From contig WQXH01000021.1 of NCBI GenBank assembly GCA_009784945.1, positions 1-34,859 on the forward strand: a DNA stretch of 34,859 nucleotides. Reading direction: 5' to 3'. Position 1 is the first letter of the stretch, and every line of letters begins with the position of its first letter. Positions 16,408 to 25,463 of this stretch are shown piece after piece. The translations under genes and the position numbers were made by a program. Under the pieces are notes generated by a model. The model was given only the letters and a program-made list of their open reading frames with translations. It was not told the origin of the DNA and made no database searches. The DNA comes from Coriobacteriia bacterium. Lineage in GTDB: Bacteria > Actinomycetota > Coriobacteriia > Coriobacteriales > UBA8131.

Positions 16408-17796
16408 GTGGCTGATGTCATCCCCTTTACTTGTTGGCGTCCTTCCAAAGAGTACGCGGCTCAAGTAGCTGCTGCCCCCTACGATACATTTTCTCGAGAA
16501 GAGGCAGCGAGAGAAATAGCCCAACACCCGTTGAGCTTTTTACGTATAGACAAGTCAGCCGCACTTTTTGGCGCTGAGGTAGACGAATACGATCCGCGGG
16601 TCTATGCGCGTGCGCGCAAAGAGTTGGATAACTGGTACGAGCAAGAGATTATGACTCCTTGCGATCCCGCACTTACCCCTGCTTATTATCTCTACCGCCT
16701 TACGCAGGGTAGTCACCAGCAGACGGGCTTGATAGCCTGTGCGAGCGTAGCAGACTATCAGCAAGGCATCATCAAGCGCCACGAAAATACGCGCGCTAAA
16801 AAGGAGGCGGACAGGGTTGAGCATATCAAGGCGCTTGAGGCACATACGGGCCCTGTCTTGCTCACCTATCCCAGTGATCAAAAGTTGGATGCCTTGCTGA
16901 AGGAGCTTACGCAAGAGCGCCCAGTGTCTCAACAACCCGCTGTGCAGGTGTCCACTAAGGAAGAGTCCGCAGTACAAGCACCCTTTCAAGAGCAGCAAGA
17001 GCAAGTTGCGCAGGCATCTAGTCAGGAGCAGCCCGCTCAAAGAGCCCTGCCTCTTTACGATTTTGTAGCCCCAGACGGCGTGCGCCATGAGTTTTGGCGT
17101 GTGGATGATGCTGAGGCAACAAGGCAGATACAGGCCTGTTTTGCGGACATCTCCACGCTCTATGTTGCCGATGGTCATCACCGCGCCGCTGCTGCTGCCC
17201 GGATTGCCAAACTCTACCAAGAGCAACAGTGTGATGGCTTGCAGGAAGCTCAGTACTTTTTGGTTGCCCTCTTTGGCAGCGATGAGCTTCAGGTGCTCGA
17301 TTACAACCGTGTTATATCCGATAGAGCGGGGCACACCTCCGAGGAACTGCTAAAAGCCATAGAGGCAGTAGTGGATATTGAAGCCCAGGGAGATCAACCC
17401 TACAGGCCCTCTCAGCGTGGTGAGCTGAGTATGTATTTAGAGGGAACCTGGTACAAGCTCAAGGTGAGAGAAGCAACACGACCAACCGATGCTGTAGACG
17501 GTCTGGATGTAGCGCTGCTCCATGACGGCATCCTTGCCCCCCTGTTACAGGTGCTCGACCCACGCTCCGATGCGCGCATATCCTATGTGGGGGGAGCCCG
17601 TGGCTTAACCGAGCTGGCTGAGCGGGCAGACGAAAGCAGTGGCGTTGCCTTTGCGCTTTACCCCTGCTCACTTGCTGAGCTGTTTGCGGTGGCAAACGAA
17701 GACAGGCTTATGCCTCCCAAGTCAACCTGGTTTGAGCCTAAGCCACGCAGCGGCTTGGCTATTCACCGCATAGCCCATCGCATAGCTTCAGCATAG
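16408..17796 (+). CDS. DUF1015 family protein
   Basis: A 462-residue cytosolic protein of the DUF1015 family (COG4198), recognised by the opening VIPFTCWRPS...APYDTFSREEA and the conserved LYVADGHHRAAAAARI motif. The biochemical role of this family is not established as far as I know. Between the two conserved parts, at about residues 172-212, there is a Gln/Pro/Ala-rich low-complexity insert. The start is GTG 16408 with GAGAGAAGAAA upstream. It is convergent with map and is not obviously part of an operon. Confidence 0.85.
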   Translation: MADVIPFTCWRPSKEYAAQVAAAPYDTFSREEAAREIAQHPLSFLRIDKSAALFGAEVDEYDPRVYARARKELDNWYEQEIMTPCDPALTPAYYLYRLTQGSHQQTGLIACASVADYQQGIIKRHENTRAKKEADRVEHIKALEAHTGPVLLTYPSDQKLDALLKELTQERPVSQQPAVQVSTKEESAVQAPFQEQQEQVAQASSQEQPAQRALPLYDFVAPDGVRHEFWRVDDAEATRQIQACFADISTLYVADGHHRAAAAARIAKLYQEQQCDGLQEAQYFLVALFGSDELQVLDYNRVISDRAGHTSEELLKAIEAVVDIEAQGDQPYRPSQRGELSMYLEGTWYKLKVREATRPTDAVDGLDVALLHDGILAPLLQVLDPRSDARISYVGGARGLTELAERADESSGVAFALYPCSLAELFAVANEDRLMPPKSTWFEPKPRSGLAIHRIAHRIASA

Positions 17797-17831
17797 GCGG
17801 CCGTATCAAAACGACATCTTGCAGCTCCTGG

Positions 17832-18584
17832 CTATTCTTTCGTTAGAACAATAGGGCCTTCTGTGGACAATGCCACCGTCAGCTCAAAGTGAGCCGAAAG
17901 AGAGCCATCAGCCGTGTAGACTATCCAACCGTCTTCAAAGGGGCCCTGGGTGCGATAACCACCTGCATTGACCATTGGCTCAATAGCCAGCACCATGCCT
18001 GCCTTGAGCTTGACCCCACTTTTTTTGCGTCCATAATTGGGCACAGCGGGGTCTTCGTGCATGGCTCTGCCAATACCGTGCCCTACGTATTCGCGTACAA
18101 CGCTAAAGCCAGCTGCTTCGGCAACATGCTGCACGGCGTGTCCAATATCTCCCACTCTTCCAGGTATTTGCGCGGCCTCTACACCTGCCCAAAGTGCCTG
18201 CTCAGTTACCTCAAGCAGCCTTGCAGCTTCCTCATCTATGTGCCCCACGGCAAAGGTAGCAGCGTTATCGCCATACCAATCATCCATGATGGCACCGGTG
18301 TCTATGGAGATGATGTCTCCCTCTTGCAAAATGACCTCGGCACTGGGGATGCCGTGCACAATCTCGTTATTGATTGACGAGCAAATCGAGCCAGTAAAGC
18401 CTCCGTAGCCTTTAAAAGCAGGGAGAGCCCCTTCCAGGCGAATCAAGTTCTCGGCAAATCGATCGAGTTCAAGTGTGCTGATGCCCGGGCGTATCAATTC
18501 TCCGGTCTTCCTGAGCACCTTTGCGCTGACTCGTCCGGCAGCGCGCATAGCTTCAATCTGCTCTGGTGTCTTGATGAGTATCAT
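17832..18584 (-). CDS. map: Methionine aminopeptidase, type I
   Basis: Removes the initiator methionine from new proteins. The 250-residue pita-bread enzyme keeps the metal ligands D95 (SIDTG), D106 (GDNA), H169 (GHGIG), E202 (IEPM) and E234 (HFELT), plus H77 (VHGIP). It follows the HisR-like gene by 12 bases in the cimA-hisR-map operon. In many genomes map sits in a ribosomal operon, so this location suggests either a second copy or a relocated gene. Confidence 0.95.
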   Translation of the reverse strand: MILIKTPEQIEAMRAAGRVSAKVLRKTGELIRPGISTLELDRFAENLIRLEGALPAFKGYGGFTGSICSSINNEIVHGIPSAEVILQEGDIISIDTGAIMDDWYGDNAATFAVGHIDEEAARLLEVTEQALWAGVEAAQIPGRVGDIGHAVQHVAEAAGFSVVREYVGHGIGRAMHEDPAVPNYGRKKSGVKLKAGMVLAIEPMVNAGGYRTQGPFEDGWIVYTADGSLSAHFELTVALSTEGPIVLTKE

Positions 18585-18596
18585 AGAAGCGCGATT

Positions 18597-18920
18597 CTAC
18601 ACAGAATCCTGTGCGGGTGGTTGAGTACTCAAACCGAGTACGCGTGCATATCCAGAAGAGCCATAATACAAAGACTTGGAAACCCGAGCGATGGTGGTGG
18701 CAGAGGCTCCGGTCTTTTCTGTAATGGCAGTGTAAGGCGCGCCAGTGCTCAGGAGACGGGCAACTTCCAAGCGCTGCGACATCTCTTCTATCTCTCTAAT
18801 GGTGCACATGTCTTCTAAGAGTGCGGCCACTGCCGCAGGTTCATTGAGCGCAGCCAAAGCGTTGTAGAGTCTTTCGAGCTCCAGGGGAGTTGCAGGCCTC
18901 ACGTTTTTGCTGGCTGCCAT
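18597..18920 (-). CDS. TrpR-related YerC/HisR-type transcriptional regulator
   Basis: A 107-residue protein of the YerC/YecD group of the TrpR superfamily. Recognisable parts are LYNALAALNEPAAVAALLEDMCTIREI split into two helices, EEMSQRLEVARLL, and a helix-turn-helix at about 61-85 (YTAITEKTGASATTIARVSK). Members of this group are implicated as HisR regulators of histidine genes in Gram-positive bacteria. It starts two bases after the cimA stop, so it is coupled to cimA. The palindrome upstream of hisZ at 706-738 is a candidate target. A single TGTGATAA half-site lies near 20577 upstream of cimA, which could allow autoregulation but may be chance. Confidence 0.85.
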   Translation of the reverse strand: MAASKNVRPATPLELERLYNALAALNEPAAVAALLEDMCTIREIEEMSQRLEVARLLSTGAPYTAITEKTGASATTIARVSKSLYYGSSGYARVLGLSTQPPAQDSV

Positions 18921-18922
18921 GT

Positions 18923-20509
18923 TTAGAGACCTTTCATAAGGCCATAGACTATGGCGTCAACCAAGGCATCCCAAGAGGCCTCAATAATATTTTCGTTAAC
19001 TCCCACTGTGCCCCAGCTTGCTTCTCCGCCGGAGGTTTCGATTACCACACGGGTTACCGAGCTTGAGCCATAAGATCCGTCTATCACACGCACCTTAAAG
19101 TCTTGGAGTTTGAGCTGATCGACCTGTGGATAAAAGCGCGTTATGGCAGCGCGTAGCGCCTTGTCAAGAGCACTTACGGGACCATTACCCTCAGCAGTTG
19201 CAATAAAGCGCTCATCGCCTACATGAATCTTGATAGTTGCTTCGGTAGCCTTTGCGCCATCGGGACGTCTTTCGGTGATAACCCTAAACGACTCCAAGGA
19301 GAAGTATCGGGGTAGCGAGCCCAGCTCACCTTGAATCAATAAGGCAAGCGAGGCATCAGCTGCTTCGTAGGAATAACCCTGTGCCTCACGTTTCTTAATG
19401 CGCTCCAAAATTGCGGTTTGTTTGTCCTCTGAAACCTCGGGCACCGCTATGCCGAGCTCATGTGCCTTGACCTTAAATGCAGCTCTGCCGGCCAGTTCGC
19501 TCATTACGATATGGGTAAAGTTGCCCACCTTGGCCGGATCAATATGCTGATAGGCATCGGTCAGACGCGTTTCAGCACTTACGTGCATGCCGCCTTTGTG
19601 AGTAAAGGCGCTCTCACCCACGTAGGGGGCAAAGGCATCTTGAGCCACATTCATGGTATCGGCCACATAGCGAGAAAGCTTGGTGAGCTGCAAGAGGCGC
19701 ATTGCTCCCACGGTCTCATAGCCAAGCTTGAGTTCCAAATTTGCTATTATGGTTAGCAAATCTGCATTGCCTACACGTTCGCCATAGCCATTGATGGTTC
19801 CCTGCACCATACTTACGCCAGCCAGTACCGCTTGAACGGAGTTAGCCACGGCACAGCCGCTGTCGTTATGAGCATGAATGCCCAGAGCAACCGGCTCTTC
19901 CAAGGTATTGAGGGCATAGATGGTTTCTTGGGTGATTTCCTGAATCTGATGGGGGAGCATGCCTCCATTGGTGTCTGCCAAAACGATGAACTCGGCGCCA
20001 GCCTCCTCAGCAGCAATGAGCACCTCATAGGCATACTGCGTGTTTTCGAGATACCCGTCAAAGAAGTGCTCGGCATCAAAGAAAACGCGCTTGCCCTTGT
20101 TTTTAAGGTATTGGATTGATTCAAAGATCATGCGAAGGTTCTCGACGCCAGATATTTGCAGAACCTGCTCTACTTGTCGCTCAGAGGCCTTGCCTACAAT
20201 GGTAATAACTGGTGCGGCGCACTCGGCAAGTTGCTGGAGGGCGGGGTCGTCTTGAGGCGCACTTCCCTTTCTTGCCGGTAGACCAAAGGCCACTATTTGC
20301 GCGTGTTTAAGAGTGAGCCTCCCACTTGCACAGGCAGAGAAGAAGGCGGCATCTTTAGGATTGGAGCCAAGAAAGCCTCCCTCAATATAATCAATGCCAA
20401 ACTCATCGAGGCGCTGTGCAATATGCAACTTGTCTTCCAAGCTCAAGCTCACGCCTTCGCGTTGAGCACCGTCACGTAAGGTCGTATCGTAGGCAATAAT
20501 CTTTGTCAT
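18923..20509 (-). CDS. cimA: (R)-citramalate synthase
   Basis: Condenses pyruvate and acetyl-CoA to citramalate, opening the threonine-independent isoleucine route. The 528-residue protein has the HMGL-like barrel motif YDTTLRDGAQREGVSLS, the metal-site HAHNDSGCAVANS, and a C-terminal LeuA-type dimerisation/regulatory domain. Length and the FGIDYIEGGFLGSNPKD stretch fit the CimA branch better than 2-isopropylmalate synthase, though specificity cannot be proven by eye. ATG 20509 gives the family N-terminus; the frame extends upstream only to a TTG. It is the first gene of an operon with the HisR-like regulator and map. Confidence 0.9.
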   Translation of the reverse strand: MTKIIAYDTTLRDGAQREGVSLSLEDKLHIAQRLDEFGIDYIEGGFLGSNPKDAAFFSACASGRLTLKHAQIVAFGLPARKGSAPQDDPALQQLAECAAPVITIVGKASERQVEQVLQISGVENLRMIFESIQYLKNKGKRVFFDAEHFFDGYLENTQYAYEVLIAAEEAGAEFIVLADTNGGMLPHQIQEITQETIYALNTLEEPVALGIHAHNDSGCAVANSVQAVLAGVSMVQGTINGYGERVGNADLLTIIANLELKLGYETVGAMRLLQLTKLSRYVADTMNVAQDAFAPYVGESAFTHKGGMHVSAETRLTDAYQHIDPAKVGNFTHIVMSELAGRAAFKVKAHELGIAVPEVSEDKQTAILERIKKREAQGYSYEAADASLALLIQGELGSLPRYFSLESFRVITERRPDGAKATEATIKIHVGDERFIATAEGNGPVSALDKALRAAITRFYPQVDQLKLQDFKVRVIDGSYGSSSVTRVVIETSGGEASWGTVGVNENIIEASWDALVDAIVYGLMKGL

Positions 20510-20756
20510 GTCTTGTTCGGAACTCCTTTTACCCGCTGGATAATCTCCTAAGCAAGCCACCAACGTAAGGCAGCAATGTGATAACTCAATAGTATAAGCT
20601 ACTCACCACCAAAATTGAACCAGCTAGGGTATGTCCTCCCCTTTATGTCGAAAAAAGAACCTTATATCTCTTCGTTTTGTGCTGTTGTAGTGGCAAAAAT
20701 GCTTATCAGATACAATTGAACCTCAAAACGCATTCGACTAAAGAAGGCTGCCGCCT

Positions 20757-22286
20757 ATGACTGAGGCACAAAAACAGAGTCAGCTCAGATTGCTCCCTTC
20801 GGTAGATGAGGTGCTATCTCATCTGGAACAGCAAGGACTAGGCGCGGATCTGCCGCGACCAGTGCTGGTGATAAGCGCAAGAAAAGCTGTTGATGATACA
20901 CGGCAAGGTATCTTGGAAGACAGGTTTTCTGAGGTGAAGCTTGAGGACATTATTCAGCAAGCCGCAACGTACACAGAAGCTTTCAGGTGCCCCTCGCTGA
21001 GGAGCGTCATCAATGTCTCAGGCATTGTCATTCACACTAACTTAGGCAGGAGCCTGCTTGCTCGCGAGGCACTCGATGCAGTACAGGAGGTTGCCTCTGC
21101 CTACTCAACACTTGAGTACAGCACAGCAACCATGGCGCGTGGTAGCAGACACCACCACTATGAAGAGCTGCTCTGCATCCTTACGGGTGCCGAGGCCGCC
21201 TTGGCGGTAAACAACAATGCCGGGGCAGTTCTGATGATACTGAGCTGCTTTGCCGCAGGGCGCGAGGCTATTGTATCGCGCGGAGAGCTTGTAGAAATTG
21301 GCGGCTCCTTTCGCGTACCCGATATCATGCGCCTCTCTCAAGCAAAGATGGTAGAGGTGGGTACAACAAACAAGACGCATCTTTTGGATTACCAGAGTGC
21401 TCTCAGTCCAGATACGGCGCTATTACTTAAGGTGCACCGCTCAAATTTCAGGATGATAGGCTTTACTGAGGAAGTGAGCATTGCGGAGCTCAGGCAACTG
21501 GCCAATCAGGCGGCAGAACAAAGGTCTGTCTGCTCAAGCGAGCCTTGTGCCTTTGACGAGCTTTTGGTGTACGAGGATCAAGGCTCCGGTGTCTTTGTTG
21601 ATTTGGGTAGTATTGCTCAAGGAGAATTTACGGTTATGGAATCTCTGCGAGCTGGAGCAGACCTCGTTTCATTTTCTGGCGACAAGCTGCTTGGCGGTCC
21701 TCAGGCGGGTATTATCGTGGGCAAAAAAGCTCACATCGATATACTCAAAAGCAGCCCGCTTGCCAGGGCTCTTCGTCTTGATAAGATGTCTCTGGCTGCC
21801 CTGGAGGCTACGCTCAGGCTGTATCTAAACAAGGAGAAGGCTCTTCTGGTCATCCCTACGCTACGTATGCTGGCCATGCCTCTTGAAGATGTGCAAGAGC
21901 AAGCGCAGCAACTCTGCTCTATGCTGGAAGAGATGCTTGCCCTCCTTGGCACACCTTTAAACCCACCCACATCCACACCCACACCTCAGACTCCACCCCT
22001 GGCGCAGCTGACTGTTCAAGAGGAAGCGGCGCAAGCCGGTGGCGGCTCTTTGCCCGAGAGCGAGATTCCTTCCTTTGCAGTGAGTATCGAGTTTTTGCAA
22101 GGCAGCGCCCTGGAGTGTGAGCGCTTCTTGGTGTCTGAGTGGAGAACTCCTATTATTTGTCGCATCAAAAAAGGGCGCCTGCTTGCCGACCCCAGAACTC
22201 TGCAATCGGTTGACGAAATGCAAGAAATCGTCGAAGCCATCAAGCATTACTTTGTGTGCAAGGTTTTGCCATTGAAACAGGAGTGA
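20757..22286 (+). CDS. selA: L-seryl-tRNA(Sec) selenium transferase
   Basis: A PLP enzyme that converts Ser-tRNA(Sec) to Sec-tRNA(Sec) with selenophosphate. The 509-residue protein has RSVINVSGIVIHTNLGRSLL (81-100), NNNAGAV and the PLP-lysine box SFSGDKLLGGPQAG with Lys310. A Pro/Thr/Ala-rich stretch at about 399-437 is longer than I would expect in the family and looks like an inserted linker. It is followed by selB after nine bases and by tRNA-Sec. selD (selenophosphate synthase), which SelA also requires, is not in the window. Confidence 0.95.
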   Translation: MTEAQKQSQLRLLPSVDEVLSHLEQQGLGADLPRPVLVISARKAVDDTRQGILEDRFSEVKLEDIIQQAATYTEAFRCPSLRSVINVSGIVIHTNLGRSLLAREALDAVQEVASAYSTLEYSTATMARGSRHHHYEELLCILTGAEAALAVNNNAGAVLMILSCFAAGREAIVSRGELVEIGGSFRVPDIMRLSQAKMVEVGTTNKTHLLDYQSALSPDTALLLKVHRSNFRMIGFTEEVSIAELRQLANQAAEQRSVCSSEPCAFDELLVYEDQGSGVFVDLGSIAQGEFTVMESLRAGADLVSFSGDKLLGGPQAGIIVGKKAHIDILKSSPLARALRLDKMSLAALEATLRLYLNKEKALLVIPTLRMLAMPLEDVQEQAQQLCSMLEEMLALLGTPLNPPTSTPTPQTPPLAQLTVQEEAAQAGGGSLPESEIPSFAVSIEFLQGSALECERFLVSEWRTPIICRIKKGRLLADPRTLQSVDEMQEIVEAIKHYFVCKVLPLKQE

Positions 22287-22295
22287 ACTTAAAGC

Positions 22296-24278
22296 ATGAC
22301 AAAAGCACCCCCCTTGACGCTTGGTACCGCTGGACACATTGACCACGGTAAGTCTGCGCTGGTGCGCGCCCTCACGGGCACAGACCCCGACAGGCTGCTT
22401 GAAGAAAAGCGGCGCGGTATAACTATTGAGATAGGATTTGCCGAGCTACCTTTGCCCGATGGCACTACGCTCAGCGTTGTTGATGTGCCTGGGCATGAGC
22501 GCTTTGTAAAACAGATGATTGCAGGCGCCACAGGCATCGACATGGCACTTCTTTGCATTGCTGCCGATGACGGCGTCATGCCACAAACCGAGGAGCATCT
22601 TGCTATTTTAGAGCTTCTTGGTGTTGAGGCCTGCATTGTTGTTTTAACCAAGGCAGACCTGGCAGACGAGGACTGGCTCTCTTTTGTGAGCGCAGAAACC
22701 AGCCAGTGCTTGGCAGGCACAGCTTATTCAAAAGCACCCATTGTTGCATGTTCCAGTAAAACAGGCGCTGGCCTCACGGAGCTCACGCAGGCCATTGCCA
22801 TCCAGGCCAGTCTGCATCGCAAAAAAGATCGAGGGAGGTCGTTTCGTCTTCCTGTAGACCGAGCCTTTACCATCAAAGGCAGCGGTACCGTGGTAACCGG
22901 CACGCTTTGGAGTGGCTCTGTAGCTATTGGCGACGAAGTCATGGTTTTGCCTCATGAAAAGATATGCCGGATAAGGGGCATCCAGATCCACGACCAGCAA
23001 CAAGAGGTGGCTCATGCAGGCAATAGAGTTGCCCTTAATCTTAACGCCGTATCTGTTGGAGAAGTCGAGCCTGGCAGCTTTTTGGTTGCTCCCCACTCAA
23101 TGGCTCCCACCGACCGCTTTGATGCACTCTTCTCATACCAGAGCGCGCTCAAAGCCAAAAAGCCCCTCAAAAGCGGCAGCAAGATCCGGCTCGCCCATGG
23201 CACCAGGGAGGTATTAGGACGACTACTGCTCATTGACCCTTTGGGCAAAGAAAAAGCACTCACCCTTGAAAGCAGAGAGCTTGTGCCTGGAAGCAAGGCC
23301 TGGGTGCAAATACGCCTTGACGAGCCCCTGGCTGTGGCTAGAAATGATCACTTCATCGTACGTTCGCGCTCTCCCGTGGCGGTCTTGGGAGGTGGCATCA
23401 TTCTTGCATCGCACCCCCGCAGAAGAACCATACTGCAAGAGGGAGAACAAGACCTTCTTACTGCGCTGGAAGGCTCTGAGGCAGAGCAAATGGTATCTTG
23501 TGCAGTGGCGCTCAAGGTACTGCCATTTACTGCGCCAGCTCTTTCAAAGGAGCTTGAGCTGTCCTTGCATCTTGTTGTGAGCGCAGTTGATACTCTAGTC
23601 AAGCAAGGTCGAGTAAGCATCATAGGCAAGACTCCAGATTCTCAGTGGTATCTGGCCACCCCTCTCCAAAAGAAGTACTTACAAAAGCTTGAGAATCTGC
23701 TCATTGCCTTTCACACTGAGAGCCCAGAGCTTCTTGGCATAACCAAGTCTGCGCTCGCTCAACGCTTCCTACTGCCTTTGGGCGCTACCGCCTTTGATGC
23801 CTTGCTTTATACTGCAGAGCGCAAGGGAATCCTTGCCGAGTCCAAAGGACTCATCAGTCATCCAAGTTCTCATGCGCACACCCGTGGGCTTGATGCTGAG
23901 GCGGCTCAGTTACTACACTCCTTGCTGAAGCAGGCAGCTGCCGCACCTCCTACCGTAGATAGGCTGATTTCTGAGTCAAAGCTTGATGTAAGTGTTGCGC
24001 GACGCTCACTTGCTGCCATGGAAGAGACGGGCAAGGCGGTGCGTATTTGCAAGGAGTATTACTACGAAAAGTCTGCCTATGATAATCTGGCACAAAAGGT
24101 AGGCAGCCATCTTAAAAAGACCGGTCAAGCCAGCGCTGCTGAGCTCAAAGAAGTCATGGGCGTGAGCAGAAAGCACGCCATCCCTTTGCTCGAATACTTC
24201 GACAACTGCCAAATAACTCAACGAAAAGAAGACCTGCGAGTCCTCGGGCGGGCTTACATACATGAGGTGGATGCTTAA
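22296..24278 (+). CDS. selB: Selenocysteine-specific elongation factor SelB
   Basis: A GTPase that delivers Sec-tRNA(Sec) to UGA codons marked by a SECIS hairpin. The 660-residue length is usual. GTPase motifs are G1 GHIDHGKS (13-20), G3 DVPGHE (63-68) and G4 TKAD (118-121), followed by EF-Tu-like beta domains. The C-terminal part (about 430-660) is the winged-helix SECIS-binding region, ending with an SRKHAIPLLEYFD segment. It lies between selA (nine-base gap) and the tRNA-Sec gene (94-base gap). Confidence 0.96.
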   Translation: MTKAPPLTLGTAGHIDHGKSALVRALTGTDPDRLLEEKRRGITIEIGFAELPLPDGTTLSVVDVPGHERFVKQMIAGATGIDMALLCIAADDGVMPQTEEHLAILELLGVEACIVVLTKADLADEDWLSFVSAETSQCLAGTAYSKAPIVACSSKTGAGLTELTQAIAIQASLHRKKDRGRSFRLPVDRAFTIKGSGTVVTGTLWSGSVAIGDEVMVLPHEKICRIRGIQIHDQQQEVAHAGNRVALNLNAVSVGEVEPGSFLVAPHSMAPTDRFDALFSYQSALKAKKPLKSGSKIRLAHGTREVLGRLLLIDPLGKEKALTLESRELVPGSKAWVQIRLDEPLAVARNDHFIVRSRSPVAVLGGGIILASHPRRRTILQEGEQDLLTALEGSEAEQMVSCAVALKVLPFTAPALSKELELSLHLVVSAVDTLVKQGRVSIIGKTPDSQWYLATPLQKKYLQKLENLLIAFHTESPELLGITKSALAQRFLLPLGATAFDALLYTAERKGILAESKGLISHPSSHAHTRGLDAEAAQLLHSLLKQAAAAPPTVDRLISESKLDVSVARRSLAAMEETGKAVRICKEYYYEKSAYDNLAQKVGSHLKKTGQASAAELKEVMGVSRKHAIPLLEYFDNCQITQRKEDLRVLGRAYIHEVDA

Positions 24279-24360
24279 CAGGCAGGCACGGCATGAGACC
24301 AGCGCCAACCCTCTTATAGTCACTCACGGAGCAGTCAGAGAACAGGATACTGGCTTAGCC

Positions 24361-24366
24361 TATAAT
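24361..24366 (+). promoter_or_regulatory. -10 box of the tRNA-Sec gene
   Basis: A perfect TATAAT ends six bases before the first base of the tRNA, the expected distance if transcription starts at or just before it. No consensus -35 is visible, so the tRNA might also be read from upstream. Confidence 0.5.
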
Positions 24367-24372
24367 GCTTTT

Positions 24373-24469
24373 GGGGATGGATGGCTCCTGGTGGGGCCCG
24401 CGGTCTTCAAAGCCGTTGTGAGGCGTGCAGAGCGTCTCGGGTGCGTTCGATTCGCACGCATTCCCGCCA
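24373..24469 (+). tRNA. selC: tRNA-Sec (anticodon TCA), CCA encoded
   Basis: A 97-base gene with the full bacterial tRNA-Sec plan: 8-base acceptor arm, 2-base linker, 6-pair D stem (GGCTCC with GGGGCC, loop TGGT), 5-pair anticodon stem with loop CTTCAAA (anticodon TCA), long variable arm (GAGGCG paired with CGTCTC), 5-pair T stem (GTGCG/CGCAC, loop TTCGATT), G discriminator and CCA. Segment lengths match E. coli selC through the D arm and in the T arm. Seven acceptor pairs form, one of them G-U; the eighth position is G opposite G, a mismatch. It lies between selB and fdhD, inside an open frame that could be mistaken for the start of fdhD. Confidence 0.95.
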
Positions 24470-24528
24470 AGCATTGTGGTTGGGCAAAGATACGCAAGGA
24501 CGGTCTTTTTGCAAGGAAGGTCTGTTTG

Positions 24529-25314
24529 ATGAAAGACGAAGCACCTCTGTACGGCACATCGAGTGCTTCTTGCTTGAGAGAGCTTGAGGTCATCAAGGTC
24601 TCCGAGGGGGGAGCACAAGAAATCACCGAGACGGTGGCCGTTGAGGCAGCAGTAAAAATCAGTTACGGCATAGGTATTACCAAGTCTGTTTCGCTGAGTC
24701 CCAAGGATTTGTACGACTATACCCTGGGGCACGCGTTTACCTCGGGTATCATCAGCAGTCCTGATGACCTTATTGACTTTGCTCTTTGCACCGACAGTGA
24801 CCCCATGAAGATAGTGGCTACTGTACGCAAGGACCTTAACCTCAAAGATATACAGACGAGCCGCGCCAAACAGGGCGGAGTGTTTGAAGAACCAGGCACT
24901 TCTCTGCCTCCCGAGGCCATCTGGAGCATCAACGAAACACTTTTGTCCAAGCAGGAACTGCACCAGCTCACCGGTGCTACGCACGCAGCTTCCTTTGTGG
25001 GCTTTGACGGCGAGCTCCTTTATATCAGAGAAGACGTAGGGCGGCACAATGCCGTTGAGAAACTCATAGGCGCGCTTCTCTCAAACAAGGTGGATCCAAG
25101 AGAGGGTTTTGCTTTTTTATCGAGCCGTTGCGCCTTGGAGTTGGTACAAAAATTGGCCTGCTACGGGATACGCACCATTGCAGCGATTTCTGCACCTACC
25201 TCTGCCGTCATAGACTACGCATTGTCTCAAGGTATTACAATCTGCGCCTTTTCTCGGGGCAAACGTTTTACGGTATACACCCATCCCGAGCGGCTGAGCA
25301 TACACCTGGACTAG
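24529..25314 (+). CDS. fdhD: FdhD-family protein lacking the CxxC motif
   Basis: FdhD transfers sulfur from a cysteine desulfurase to the molybdenum cofactor of formate dehydrogenase. The 261-residue frame shows SLSPKDLYDYTLGHAFTSGI, a REDVGRHNAVEKLIG box and a TIAAISAPTSAVIDYA segment typical of FdhD. The open frame runs up to 24262, but those 89 codons read through tRNA-Sec. ATG 24529 has AAGGAAGG eight bases upstream and gives the usual family length. At residues 116-119, where the family has CGxC, this protein reads GGVF (codons GGC GGA GTG TTT, 24874-24885). Each lost cysteine is one base from a Cys codon. Sulfurtransferase activity is therefore doubtful. Confidence 0.88.
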   Translation: MKDEAPLYGTSSASCLRELEVIKVSEGGAQEITETVAVEAAVKISYGIGITKSVSLSPKDLYDYTLGHAFTSGIISSPDDLIDFALCTDSDPMKIVATVRKDLNLKDIQTSRAKQGGVFEEPGTSLPPEAIWSINETLLSKQELHQLTGATHAASFVGFDGELLYIREDVGRHNAVEKLIGALLSNKVDPREGFAFLSSRCALELVQKLACYGIRTIAAISAPTSAVIDYALSQGITICAFSRGKRFTVYTHPERLSIHLD

Positions 25315-25358
25315 GCATGCACAGCCGGGTGAGTACAGCCCGTAAGGGCATAGAGCAA

Positions 25359-25396
25359 GTCTCAAATTGCTATAATAAAAAGCAATATAGTGAGAC
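25359..25396. terminator. Bidirectional terminator between fdhD and the DUF4230 gene
   Basis: Outer arms GTCTCA (25359-25364) and TGAGAC (25391-25396), inner arms ATTGCT (25366-25371) and AGCAAT (25381-25386), with A/T-rich flanks. It sits between two convergent genes. Confidence 0.6.
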
Positions 25397-25463
25397 TTCT
25401 TCTGGTCTTCTTCGGGACTTCCCCCAGGCCTGCGCCCAGGCCTCCTCCCAAAAACTCCTTGGT

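Noticed and set aside
16555-17334. 259-codon minus-strand frame
   Set aside because: Antisense to the DUF1015 gene, with low-complexity leucine runs produced by the Gln-rich insert on the other strand.
20510-20563. Upstream TTG start for cimA
   Set aside because: It adds 18 residues unlike the family; ATG 20509 gives the conserved MTKIIAYDTTLRDG start.
24262-24528. N-terminal extension of fdhD (89 codons)
   Set aside because: It reads through the tRNA-Sec gene, overlaps the end of selB, resembles no FdhD N-terminus and has no ribosome-binding site as good as the one before 24529.
24355-25047. 230-codon minus-strand frame
   Set aside because: Antisense to tRNA-Sec and fdhD; no family features.
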